Below, one piece after another: positions 5,999 through 13,678 of a stretch of 19,347 nucleotides of DNA. The first letter of the stretch is position 1. Each line of letters begins with the position of its first letter. The notes under the pieces were generated by a model. It did no database searches, was not told where the DNA came from, and worked only from the letters and a program-made list of their open reading frames with translations. Source of the DNA: Defluviitaleaceae bacterium (GTDB taxonomy: Bacteria > Bacillota > Clostridia > Lachnospirales > WQUN01); assembly GCA_009782245.1 (NCBI GenBank), contig WRKK01000346.1, positions 1 to 19,347 of the forward strand, read 5' to 3'. The translations under genes were made by a program, and so were the position numbers.

Positions 5999-6265
5999 AT
6001 GTATATCGAATGGATTTTATGGCTTTTGTTTGCCTTTATGCTACTATACATAATTTACGCAATTAAAGGCCCGTCAATATGGGATAGATTGCTCGCAATG
6101 AGCGTTATATCTACCAAAATAATTATCATAATTATTTTTTTTGCCACCGTCAACGATACTTCCTATATGCTAGATTTCGCCATTATTTACGCATTGTTTG
6201 GCTTTATTGGCACAATTTTTATCGCATTGTTCCTATCAGAACGCAGCAAACGCAAAAAAGAGTGA
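5999..6265 (+). CDS. mrpF: Mrp/Mnh Na+/H+ antiporter subunit F
   Basis: An 88-residue membrane protein with three helices (about 3-22, 34-52, 57-78). It has the family hallmark GPSIWDRLLAMSVISTKI (24-41), close to the usual GPTxxDRxxAxD segment, and ends in a basic cytoplasmic tail, SERSKRKKE. It is a small core subunit of the antiporter complex. No in-frame start exists upstream of ATG 5999, because an in-frame TAA stands at 5972-5974. The ribosome site must therefore act across the hairpin at 5971-5989. Confidence 0.92.
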   Translation: MYIEWILWLLFAFMLLYIIYAIKGPSIWDRLLAMSVISTKIIIIIIFFATVNDTSYMLDFAIIYALFGFIGTIFIALFLSERSKRKKE

Positions 6266-6327
6266 AAACAGAGTAAAAACAGAGAGTAAAAACAGAATGA
6301 AAAAAACCAATTTAGAAAGTGGATAAT

Positions 6328-6675
6328 ATGAACGAATTTCAAATAATTTTGGGTAACATAATAATAACTATCGGCGTTATATTTATGATGTTTGGTGCTT
6401 TGGGCGTGTTTCGGTTCAAAACGTTTTACACACGTTTGTTAGCGGTTGCCAAAACGGACACAGTTGGTGCATTAACCATTATTATCGGGCTTATTGTGCG
6501 GCAGGGCTTTACGTTTTTTTCGGGAAAATTGGCTTTGCTTGCCATTATAATGCTAATGTTTAACCCGCTAGTATCGCACATTTTGGCACGGTCTGCCTAT
6601 CTAAGCGGCTACCACGAAGACGAAGACGAAACTAGCGATAATGCAAAAATACCAGTAAAAGAGGGCGAAAAATGA
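6328..6675 (+). CDS. mrpG: Mrp/Mnh Na+/H+ antiporter subunit G
   Basis: A 115-residue membrane protein with three helices. It carries the signature FRFKTFYTRLLAVAKTDTVGALTIIIGL, typical of MrpG/MnhG (RFxxxYTRxHAxxxxxTxG), and an acidic C-terminus. ATG 6328 is preferred over GTG 6319: a weak GAAAGTGG precedes it, and the nine extra bases add only MDN. The 50 bases before it contain two copies of GAGTAAAAACAGA-like sequence with no obvious role. The stop overlaps the next start as ATGA (6672-6675), so translation of the fused subunit is coupled. Confidence 0.92.
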   Translation: MNEFQIILGNIIITIGVIFMMFGALGVFRFKTFYTRLLAVAKTDTVGALTIIIGLIVRQGFTFFSGKLALLAIIMLMFNPLVSHILARSAYLSGYHEDEDETSDNAKIPVKEGEK

Positions 6676-7622
6676 CACCAATACTTTTAGGCTTTTTGAT
6701 TATTACAGGAATTTTTATTGTGCTAGAGCGGAACATTGCTAGAATCATAATTTATCTGGCAATATTTTCCCTGATTGCCTCGGTTTGCTATATGCTAATG
6801 GGTTCGCCCGATGTTGCTATGGCAGAGGCTATTGCTAGTGCTTTTACGGTAATCTTCTTTATAATATGCTTTGAAAAATATTTTAGCTTTACCGATGCAG
6901 TAATCGGAACTAGCGGAATTGCTGGCCGCCGCATTATTCCGCTAGTGTTTACGCTTGGCTTGTTTGGGCTAGTTATGTACTTTCGCCCCATTAGCTACGA
7001 TACAATGTATTTGGGCGAACTGTACCTTGCTAACTTTACAACCGATGTCGGCGGCGAAAACCCCGTTACTGCCATATATTTAGGCTACCGAGTATACGAC
7101 ACCCTTTTTGAGGCACTTGTTGTTGTTGTTAGCGTGGTTGCCGCAATCCATTTATCGGCGTTTAGCGACGAAAAAGTTAAAACGGGGCAGCTTATCACAA
7201 AAGAAACCCACAGCGAAGTGCACGAATCTGGGCTGGCGGTTTACGCTATACAAATAATTTGCCCACTTATGCTACTGTACGGCGTTTACTTAGTGCTTAA
7301 CGGGCATCTTACGCCAGGCGGCGGCTTTCAGGGCGGGCTTGCAATCGCATCTTTCTTTATATGCCGCTACATGATTTACAACGTAACCGACCTGCCTATC
7401 CGAAAAATTATCCGCATGGAAGAATTAGTTTTCGTTTCTATAACAATATTTGCGGTTTCTATTGTATTTTTGGGTGCTATGGCTTACTTGCCAGAGGATT
7501 TGTATCTTACTTTTCAAATTGGCTATATGCTGATTATGAACGGGCTGATAGGGCTGAAAGTAGCCTGCGGGTTTATTATTTTGTTCTATAGATACATTGT
7601 TATAGAACATGACGGGGTGTAA
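6672..7622 (+). CDS. mrpB: Fused antiporter subunit: DUF4040/MbhD + MbhE-like + MrpB
   Basis: A 316-residue membrane protein joining three small subunits. Residues about 1-70 are the DUF4040/MbhD domain (GSPDVAMAEAIASAF, 44-58), equivalent to the C-terminal part of full-length MrpA. Residues about 90-165 resemble MbhE (GENPVTAIYLGYRVYDTLFEA, 128-148). Residues about 185-310 are MrpB/MnhB (LNGHLTPGGGFQGGLAIA, 209-226). The acidic and His residues of the DUF4040 part are thought to contribute to ion movement in the complex. It overlaps mrpG by four bases, and mrpC follows after three. The odd point is that the large NuoL-like N-terminal half of MrpA is not encoded anywhere in the operon. Confidence 0.9.
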   Translation: MTPILLGFLIITGIFIVLERNIARIIIYLAIFSLIASVCYMLMGSPDVAMAEAIASAFTVIFFIICFEKYFSFTDAVIGTSGIAGRRIIPLVFTLGLFGLVMYFRPISYDTMYLGELYLANFTTDVGGENPVTAIYLGYRVYDTLFEALVVVVSVVAAIHLSAFSDEKVKTGQLITKETHSEVHESGLAVYAIQIICPLMLLYGVYLVLNGHLTPGGGFQGGLAIASFFICRYMIYNVTDLPIRKIIRMEELVFVSITIFAVSIVFLGAMAYLPEDLYLTFQIGYMLIMNGLIGLKVACGFIILFYRYIVIEHDGV

Positions 7623-7625
7623 TAA

Positions 7626-7994
7626 ATGGACATGAATGTTACCGAAATAGTGGAAATACTAACACTAGTGCTATTTTTTGTGGGTTTTTATGGTCTTATA
7701 ACAACCACAAATATTGTAAAATCAATAGTGTTTATCAGCCTTATAGAAACGGCTGTAGTGCTGTTTTTTTTGGGAATCGGCTACCAAATGGGCATCATGC
7801 CGCCAATAGGCACAGATTTAGATTACGCAAACGTTGCGGACCCGCTGCCGCAAGCCCTTATGATTACAGCGGTTGTAATTGGTCTAACTGGTACTGCCGT
7901 TAATATTGTTATGTTTATAACGATATTCCGAAAATACGGCACAGCTAGTTGGGAAAATCTTAAAAATAAGAATTCGGAGCAAGGTTTATGCTAA
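7626..7994 (+). CDS. mrpC: Mrp/Mnh Na+/H+ antiporter subunit C (NuoK-like)
   Basis: A 122-residue, three-helix membrane protein homologous to complex I NuoK. The last helix carries the MrpC signature DPLPQALMITAVVIGLTGTAVNI (72-94); the first two helices are about 8-28 and 33-53, with Glu41 in helix two at the position where NuoK-type proteins keep a functional glutamate. ATG 7626 follows the previous stop by three bases, with GGGGTG as the ribosome site. The stop overlaps the mrpD start region by seven bases, so C and D are coupled. Confidence 0.93.
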   Translation: MDMNVTEIVEILTLVLFFVGFYGLITTTNIVKSIVFISLIETAVVLFFLGIGYQMGIMPPIGTDLDYANVADPLPQALMITAVVIGLTGTAVNIVMFITIFRKYGTASWENLKNKNSEQGLC

Positions 7995-9586
7995 TATATT
8001 TTGTAATAATACCTATAATAGTTGCGGTCTTTTTGTACCTGTTTCCGTTTCCAAGGTTGGCAAAAATTATCGCCCTTTTGGTGCAATTAGGCTTATTGAT
8101 AGCTGTAACGTATCTTTTTTATATAACACGGCAAACCGAAGTTGTTACCGTTATTGGCCCGTACACCGAGGCTTTGGGGATTATCCTGCGAGCGGATTAT
8201 TTATCGGCAGTTTTTGTTTTGCTGACGGCGTTTATTTTTTTAATGGTAACGCTGTACAGCTTTAATGATAAGATTAGCCGCCTTTTTTGGCTACTGTTGT
8301 TTATCTGGGAGGGCGTTATTATCGGCGTTTTCCTTACCAGCGACCTTTTTAACGTGTTTGTTCTTATGGAAGTTGCTACCCTTGTTGTTACTATTCTTAT
8401 CATGTTCAACAAAGAAAAACGCTCTATGTACGACGGGCTTATTTACATTATGATAAATTTTGTGGGCATACAATTTTATTTGCTGGGATTGGGCTATTTA
8501 TACCGCAATGTCGGTATTTTAGAGCTAAACGCCGTGGCGCAATCGGTCAGCTTGCTAGAAACCAGCCAGCTTGTTTTGCCGTACGCTTTTATTATGACAT
8601 TTATTGGGCTAAAGTGTGCATTACTGCCGCTGTTTAGCTGGTTGCCAAAAGCACACAGCACGCCAGGTGCGTCGCCAGCTGTTTCTGCGTTGCTTTCGGG
8701 CTTGCATATTAAAACGGGCGTTTATTTGTTTTTGCGGTTTCAAATTGTGTTCCAAGGTATCGGCTTAGAATGGCTTTTTGTTGCTATTGGACTTGTAACC
8801 GCCGTTGTTGGCGTAATTATGGCAATATCGCAAAAAAATATTAAACGTATTTTGGCATACAGCACAATAGCCCAAGTTGGCTTGATTATTGCGGGTATAA
8901 GCCTTGGCAGCGTTTATAATTTTACGGGCGCGGTGTTTCATGTTGTCAACCATGCTTTGTTTAAGGCGGTGCTATTTTTGGCGGCGGGTATTATAGCCGA
9001 TGCGTACGCCAGCAAAAACATAACCGAAATAAGGGGCGTATTAAAGCAGTTGCCCATTGTAGGTTTTGCGACCATTTTCGCAATTTTGGGAATTATCGGT
9101 ATGCCTGGCTTTAACGGCAGCATATCAAAATATTTTTTAATGTACGAAGTTGGCTGGCTGCTTAACGCTATTATGGTGGCGATAAATTTTGGCACAATAA
9201 CTGTGTTTGTTCGGTATGCAACAATATTTTTCGGCAAGCCCAAAACGCCGCTATTGCCCGAAAATTTAACGGCTTATCGGGATAAATTTAAGCAGTTTCC
9301 GATAGTAATATTAGCGGTGTTTTGCCTAATTTTCGGCGTTTTTGGCAACTCGGTTATATCGTTATTGTTTAACTGGGAGGCACAAATAGATATGCTAGGT
9401 TATTTGGAAAAATCGGCTATTTTTGCGGTTAGTTTGGCGGTCGGCTGGCTAGTTTACAGCAAATTACTAAAAGGCAGAATCCTATTAGACCGCATTAGCG
9501 AAATTGACCTAGGTTTTAGGGGAATGTGTGCCGCATTGGGTGTGTTTTTTGCAGTAATTTTATTGACTGTAGGATTTTTTGGCTAA
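7988..9586 (+). CDS. mrpD: Mrp antiporter subunit D (NuoL/M/N family)
   Basis: A 532-residue protein with about 14 membrane helices, the only large antiporter-like subunit in this operon. Family residues are in place: Glu128 in LMEVATL, Lys209 in GLKCALLPLFSWLPKAHSTP, SPAVSALLSGLHIKTGVY (229-246), and the later His/Lys pair in VNHALFKAVLFLAAG (320-334). These form the proton or sodium channel in homologues. The ribosome site GGAGCAAGG (7976-7984) lies inside mrpC. Because no MrpA is present, this protein would be the sole ion-translocating unit, as in the antiporter half of Mbh-type complexes. The genes after it are unrelated to hydrogenase, so a free-standing antiporter is the simplest reading. 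Confidence 0.93.
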   Translation: MLIYFVIIPIIVAVFLYLFPFPRLAKIIALLVQLGLLIAVTYLFYITRQTEVVTVIGPYTEALGIILRADYLSAVFVLLTAFIFLMVTLYSFNDKISRLFWLLLFIWEGVIIGVFLTSDLFNVFVLMEVATLVVTILIMFNKEKRSMYDGLIYIMINFVGIQFYLLGLGYLYRNVGILELNAVAQSVSLLETSQLVLPYAFIMTFIGLKCALLPLFSWLPKAHSTPGASPAVSALLSGLHIKTGVYLFLRFQIVFQGIGLEWLFVAIGLVTAVVGVIMAISQKNIKRILAYSTIAQVGLIIAGISLGSVYNFTGAVFHVVNHALFKAVLFLAAGIIADAYASKNITEIRGVLKQLPIVGFATIFAILGIIGMPGFNGSISKYFLMYEVGWLLNAIMVAINFGTITVFVRYATIFFGKPKTPLLPENLTAYRDKFKQFPIVILAVFCLIFGVFGNSVISLLFNWEAQIDMLGYLEKSAIFAVSLAVGWLVYSKLLKGRILLDRISEIDLGFRGMCAALGVFFAVILLTVGFFG

Positions 9587-9587
9587 A

Positions 9588-9598
9588 TGTGATATAAT
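9588..9598 (+). promoter_or_regulatory. Extended -10 promoter of the PHP gene
   Basis: TGTGATATAAT (9588-9598) repeats the exact -10 region of the 624-652 promoter. There is no good -35 at 17 bases; TTGACT at 9563-9568 is 24 bases away. RNA would start near 9605, giving a leader of about 117 bases before ATG 9722. Confidence 0.55.
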
Positions 9599-9655
9599 TT
9601 AATGTGTAACGTACAAAAAGTTGCAAGCAAAAAAGGGATAAAAATAAAAAATAGC

Positions 9656-9721
9656 GAGGAGGTTGGCAACATTAATTTCAATCGCAAATTTCAATCGCAG
9701 AAATTAACGTTGCCAAAAAAT
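9656..9721 (+). promoter_or_regulatory. PHP-gene ribosome site with long hairpin before the AUG
   Basis: GAGGAGG (9656-9662) is followed at once by a 17-bp inverted repeat with one mismatch: TTGGCAACATTAATTTC (9663-9679) and GAAATTAACGTTGCCAA (9700-9716). Five bases later comes ATG 9722. The interior includes a perfect 13-bp tandem duplication, AATTTCAATCGCA (9674-9686 and 9687-9699). Folding would place the Shine-Dalgarno next to the start codon. Confidence 0.6.
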
Positions 9722-10408
9722 ATGGGATTTATGTACGAAACGCATATGCACACAATGGAAAGCAGCGGCTGCGGCAGAAATACCGCCGAAGAACAAGTAT
9801 ACGCCTACAAAGAACGTGGCTACACGGGCATAATTATTACCGATCATTTTATTAATGGTTATTCAACTTGTCCACGGTACGGCAATGTATCTTGGCGCGA
9901 AAAGGTTGGCTATGTAGTTGCGGGTTACTTGGCGGCAAAAGATGCTGGCGATAACGTTGGTTTGGACGTTTTTTTGGGCTGGGAATTTACCGTAAAAGGC
10001 TCCGACCTGCTAACTTATGGGCTAGATATTGCCTTTTTGCTGGATAACAAAGATATTGACAAACTAACAGTGCCGCAATATAGCAAAGTTGTCCGCAATA
10101 ATGGCGGATTTTTGGCACAAGCACACCCATATCGTGATAAACCGTATATCGAACATAAATTTCCCGTAAAGCCCGAATTTATTGACGCTATCGAAGTTTA
10201 CAACGCCTCCGACGAAATATACAGCACCAACAGAGCCAACGAAAAAGCCGATATGTTCGCTAAAAAGCACAATATGCCAATTCAAGCGGGCGGCGATTCG
10301 CACGGGGTAAACGATCCGCCTAGCGGAATAATACTTGCCAAAAAAGCCAAAAACATATACGATATAATCAACGCTATCAAAAACAAAGAGGTTTCGCTGA
10401 TTATTTAG
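9722..10408 (+). CDS. PHP-domain metal-dependent phosphoesterase
   Basis: A 228-residue cytosolic protein of the PHP superfamily, predicted to hydrolyse a phosphoester using two or three metal ions; the substrate is unknown. Metal-site motifs are THMHT (7-11), ITDHF (39-43), the Glu in GWEF, QAHPY and the closing GGDSHG. ATG 9722 (or 9731) is chosen because the PHP motif begins right after it. A longer reading from ATG 9602 would add a Lys-rich, unconserved stretch, and that codon lies before the predicted RNA start. The leader carries the hairpin described at 9656-9721. It follows the antiporter operon by 135 bases and probably has its own promoter. Confidence 0.85.
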   Translation: MGFMYETHMHTMESSGCGRNTAEEQVYAYKERGYTGIIITDHFINGYSTCPRYGNVSWREKVGYVVAGYLAAKDAGDNVGLDVFLGWEFTVKGSDLLTYGLDIAFLLDNKDIDKLTVPQYSKVVRNNGGFLAQAHPYRDKPYIEHKFPVKPEFIDAIEVYNASDEIYSTNRANEKADMFAKKHNMPIQAGGDSHGVNDPPSGIILAKKAKNIYDIINAIKNKEVSLII

Positions 10409-10441
10409 CCTTTTATCGTGGCATAACAAGGGGGTTTTTGC

Positions 10442-11092
10442 GTGAAAAACACAACAAGCTGGAAAAAAATTAAAATGTTTTTTGCCGTTCTTTTGTTTGT
10501 TTTATTTGGTATGATTGGATTTGTTGGCTTTGCAATAGTTTCTTCTTGTGCGGCGGAAAATATCTACGGGCCTCCGCCCGACGAACTTGTTGCAACTTTT
10601 TTGGATTATTTACAGGCTGGCGAGTATCTTGCGGCGGACTCGCTGGTTAGTGCCGAATCGCCCGTCTCGTTGCACGATGTGGAAGAGGAATATCGTGGTA
10701 TTTTTCACAACCTTAGCTACAGCGATATTACCGCCACAATCAACGGCAGCCAAGCAACAGTCGCCGTTACAATAACCAACCTGGATTTTGCAATGCTTAT
10801 GGATAACATTATGAACGAAGTTTTTCACTTGATTTTCACGGAAATCACAAGCGAAGAACTTACCGAAATAATCAACAACAGGCTTATAGAGAAACTTTCG
10901 GCAGACAGCGCCGAAACACCCGAAACATCAGCAACACCAGCAACACCAACAACACCAACAATAGAAAAATCCGTTACTGTTAATTTAACGGTAATTGAAA
11001 ACTATTGGCACATTATCGTAGACGAACCTTTCGCAGATGCCATTACTGGCGGCTTGCTTTCGTTTGTGGCTTATGCACAGGGGTTTTCGTGA
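10442..11092 (+). CDS. Putative lipoprotein with NTF2/DUF4878-like layout
   Basis: A 216-residue exported protein. A basic start and a long hydrophobic stretch lead to VSSC (33-36), a fair lipobox, so it is probably anchored by lipid at Cys36. The region after it, PDELVATFLDYLQAGEYLAADSLV, followed by alternating strands ending in VENYWHIIVDE-like sequence, resembles small NTF2-like lipoproteins such as DUF4878, a resemblance I hold loosely. A Thr/Pro linker (ATPATPTTPT) interrupts the domain. The start is GTG 10442 behind AAGGGGG; it falls in the loop of a weak 6-bp GTTTTT/AAAAAC hairpin (10434-10450). The role is unknown. Confidence 0.72.
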   Translation: MKNTTSWKKIKMFFAVLLFVLFGMIGFVGFAIVSSCAAENIYGPPPDELVATFLDYLQAGEYLAADSLVSAESPVSLHDVEEEYRGIFHNLSYSDITATINGSQATVAVTITNLDFAMLMDNIMNEVFHLIFTEITSEELTEIINNRLIEKLSADSAETPETSATPATPTTPTIEKSVTVNLTVIENYWHIIVDEPFADAITGGLLSFVAYAQGFS

Positions 11093-11167
11093 TTTAATTA
11101 ATATAGTACATAAAAATTGCCCACGAAATCACTAAAATCGCTAAAATTTCATAGAAAAGGAAAAAAT

Positions 11168-13414
11168 ATGGACGGAACATTTGATGTAGATGCAGTTGTA
11201 GAGCGGATTCTTTTTCGTAACGCCGAAAATGGCTATACCGTGGCAAAAATAACGGGACAAATAGATCACGAAGAGGACGAAGAATTTACTTGCGTGGGCT
11301 ATATTCCCGAGATAAGTTTGGGCGAAAATTTGCTGATAACGGGTAAATGGGTAGATAACCCCAAATATGGCCCGCAAATTTCCATAATTTATGCCGAAAA
11401 AAACGTAAAAACCACCGCCGACAGCATGGAGAAATATTTAGCAAGCGGCATAATTAGCGGCGTAGGCAAGGCGATGGCAAAACGCATAGTAGCGGCTTTT
11501 GGCGAAAACACGTTCGTTATTATAGAAGAAACGCCCGAACGATTAACGGAAATTAACGGAATAACCCCTGCAAAAGCCGCCAATATAGCCGAAGTTTTCC
11601 ACGAAAAACGGGATCAACGCAAAACAATGCTGATTTTGCAAGAATACGGCGTTTCGCCCACTTTTGCCATGAAAATTTATAACAAATACAAAGCCGCAAC
11701 GCTCGCCATTATCAAAAATAACCCGTACAAACTAGCCGACGATATTGACGGTATTGGTTTCAAAAAAGCCGATAATATCGCCCAAACTATCGGCATTGGC
11801 TTCGATTCGCCCTTTCGGGTCGCCGCGGGGATAGTTCATTCGCTAGAAGTGGGTTTTGGTAGCGGTCATGTTTTTTTGCCGCAAAAAATGCTGATTAACG
11901 AGGCGGCAAAAATTTTGCAACTTGCCCCGCAAATAATAGAAAACACACTAAAGCAAATGCAAATAGACCAAACCATATATTGCGAGAAATTTCCCGAAGA
12001 CGACGACACGGCGGTTTTTTTGAATTATTTTTATTACACCGAAATAAACGTTGCACGGCGGCTACACGATTTAGCTGAAGTTGTTCCGCAAAGCGAAAAG
12101 CAAGCTATTCGCACAATGGCGGAAGAATCCGCCAAAACTTTTGAAACCGAAACCGATTTGCAACTTTCTAAAGATCAATTTGATGCTATTATCGAAGCCA
12201 ACCTTAACGGCGTTTTAATTATCACGGGCGGGCCTGGCACGGGCAAAACCACCACAATAAAAACTATGATACATCTTTTATCCAAACGGGGGCTAAAAAT
12301 TGAACTCGCCGCACCAACAGGCCGTGCCGCCAAACGCATCGCCGAAACCACCAACCACGAGGCAAAAACAATCCACCGCTTACTAGAGCCAATGTTCTCG
12401 CTGGACAGCCGCCAAACATTCCAACGGGACGAAGACAATCCGCTGGAAACGGACGTGCTTATCGTGGACGAGGCATCTATGATAGATATTTTTTTAATGA
12501 ACAGTTTGCTAAAAGCCTTAACGCCTGGCACTCGGCTTATTATGGTGGGCGATGTTGACCAACTGCCGCCTGTTGGGCCTGGCAACGTGCTAAAAGATAT
12601 TATCGCCAGCGGCTGCATAAAAGTTGTACGGCTAACCGAGATATTCCGCCAAATGCAAGATAGTGCGATAATAATGAACGCTCACAAAATCAACAGCGGC
12701 AAATATCCCGCACTAAACGAGCGTAACAACGATTTTTTCTTTATAAAACGCACCGACCAGCAAAATGTAATAGCAGAAATATTAGACCTGGTCAGCGAGC
12801 GGCTGCCCAAATATATCAGCGGCAACAGCATGGACATACAAGTGCTAACGCCCATGCGAAAATCCAACTTGGGTGCGTTTCGCATTAATCAATTTTTGCA
12901 AAATCATCTTAATCCGCCAGCCGCCCACAAACGGGAAATGGAATACAGGCAAGTTATATTCCGTGAAAACGACAAAGTTATGCACATTAAAAATAATTAC
13001 GAACTAGCATGGGAAATCAAAAATGCCGATAATACGCTCCACGAGGAGGGTAGCGGCGTTTTTAACGGCGATACGGGAAAAATTACCCAAATTACCAACA
13101 GTTCGCTTACCGTGCTGTTTGACGACAACAGGCAAGTTGTATACGATATTACCCAAATCAGCGAGCTAGAATTAGCATACGCAATAACCGTGCATAAATC
13201 GCAAGGTAGCGAATACGCCGCCGTGGTAATTCCAATACACAGCGGCCCCGATATGCTATTTAACCGCAATTTACTATACACCGCCGTTACAAGGGCAAAA
13301 AAACTGTGCGTAATAGTAGGTATCCCAGAAACGTTGCACAAAATGGTTGACAATAATCAGGAAGTGCTTAGGTATACGAGATTATCGCACAGAATACGGG
13401 CGGTTGGGGGGTGA
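11168..13414 (+). CDS. recD2: ATP-dependent RecD2 DNA helicase (SF1B)
   Basis: A 748-residue 5'-3' DNA helicase of the RecD2 type, which acts without RecBC in genome maintenance. The N-terminal domain has VERILFRNAENGYTVAKI, followed by helix-hairpin-helix segments (SGIISGVGKAMAKRIV and ITPAKAANIAEVF). The motor has Walker A GGPGTGKTTT (from residue 354), Walker B VLIVDEAS (430-437), GDVDQLPPVGPGNVLKDI, HKSQGSE (676-682) and LYTAVTRAKK near the end. Length is normal for the family. ATG 11168 follows AAAAGGA at optimal spacing; an upstream in-frame TTG has no ribosome site. It is the last gene of the plus-strand block and faces the solute-binding lipoprotein gene across a repeat region. Confidence 0.95.
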   Translation: MDGTFDVDAVVERILFRNAENGYTVAKITGQIDHEEDEEFTCVGYIPEISLGENLLITGKWVDNPKYGPQISIIYAEKNVKTTADSMEKYLASGIISGVGKAMAKRIVAAFGENTFVIIEETPERLTEINGITPAKAANIAEVFHEKRDQRKTMLILQEYGVSPTFAMKIYNKYKAATLAIIKNNPYKLADDIDGIGFKKADNIAQTIGIGFDSPFRVAAGIVHSLEVGFGSGHVFLPQKMLINEAAKILQLAPQIIENTLKQMQIDQTIYCEKFPEDDDTAVFLNYFYYTEINVARRLHDLAEVVPQSEKQAIRTMAEESAKTFETETDLQLSKDQFDAIIEANLNGVLIITGGPGTGKTTTIKTMIHLLSKRGLKIELAAPTGRAAKRIAETTNHEAKTIHRLLEPMFSLDSRQTFQRDEDNPLETDVLIVDEASMIDIFLMNSLLKALTPGTRLIMVGDVDQLPPVGPGNVLKDIIASGCIKVVRLTEIFRQMQDSAIIMNAHKINSGKYPALNERNNDFFFIKRTDQQNVIAEILDLVSERLPKYISGNSMDIQVLTPMRKSNLGAFRINQFLQNHLNPPAAHKREMEYRQVIFRENDKVMHIKNNYELAWEIKNADNTLHEEGSGVFNGDTGKITQITNSSLTVLFDDNRQVVYDITQISELELAYAITVHKSQGSEYAAVVIPIHSGPDMLFNRNLLYTAVTRAKKLCVIVGIPETLHKMVDNNQEVLRYTRLSHRIRAVGG

Positions 13415-13463
13415 TGACCTGTTTGCGTATGTTTTTATTGAAATATTTGGAGGTTTTTTTTAG

Positions 13464-13643
13464 GGGCGGCAGAAAGGGAATGGAAAACGGGCGGCAGACA
13501 GGGAATGGAAAACGGGCGGCAGACAGGGAACAGGAAAACGGGCGGCAGACAGGGAATTGGAAAACGGGCGGCAGACAGGGAATTGGAAAACGGGCGACCG
13601 AGGACGGTCGCCCGAAATTCATCACGTTCTCGGTCGCCCGAAA
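13464..13643. repeat. GC-rich 25/26-bp minisatellite with inverted copies
   Basis: Unit starts (GGGCGGCAG) lie at 13464, 13489, 13514, 13540 and 13566, and a partial sixth is at 13592, giving steps of 25, 25, 26, 26 and 26. The units then give way to CGGGCGACCG (13591-13600) and two copies of CGGTCGCCCGAAA (13605-13617, 13631-13643), again 26 apart. Reading frames cross it on both strands because the unit lacks stops, but the translations are only repeat. It fills the 264-bp gap between convergent genes, and I see no gene there. Confidence 0.9.
13587..13614 (-). terminator. Likely terminator of the solute-binding protein gene
   Basis: A perfect 10-bp stem CGGGCGACCG/CGGTCGCCCG with a 4-base loop (13601-13604) is followed on the minus strand by TTTT (13590-13587). 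A competing 12-bp pairing uses the second arm at 13629-13640. On the plus strand no T-run follows, so it would stop recD2 transcription less well. Confidence 0.55.
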
Positions 13644-13678
13644 CTTACAACAACAGGCAGACCGCCCACAGCTTTATG

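Noticed and set aside
5974..6066. Upstream ORF of 30 codons starting at the ATG nearest the mrpF Shine-Dalgarno
   Set aside because: The ATG is only three bases from the Shine-Dalgarno and lies in the hairpin stem, the product is not recognisable, and it overlaps mrpF out of frame. The hairpin-bridged mrpF start explains the site better.
5482..9586. Membrane-bound hydrogenase (Mbh) operon
   Set aside because: Only the antiporter-type subunits are present; no NiFe large or small subunit or ferredoxin-like subunit follows mrpD.
9602..9721. N-terminal extension of the PHP protein from ATG 9602
   Set aside because: The codon lies before the predicted RNA start, the added 40 residues are Lys-rich and unlike a domain, and a strong Shine-Dalgarno plus hairpin lies inside it. 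ATT 9671 as a start would be well spaced but is too rare a start codon to accept.
13464..13643. CRISPR array
   Set aside because: The units are contiguous with no unique spacers, they vary by one base in length, and no cas genes are nearby.
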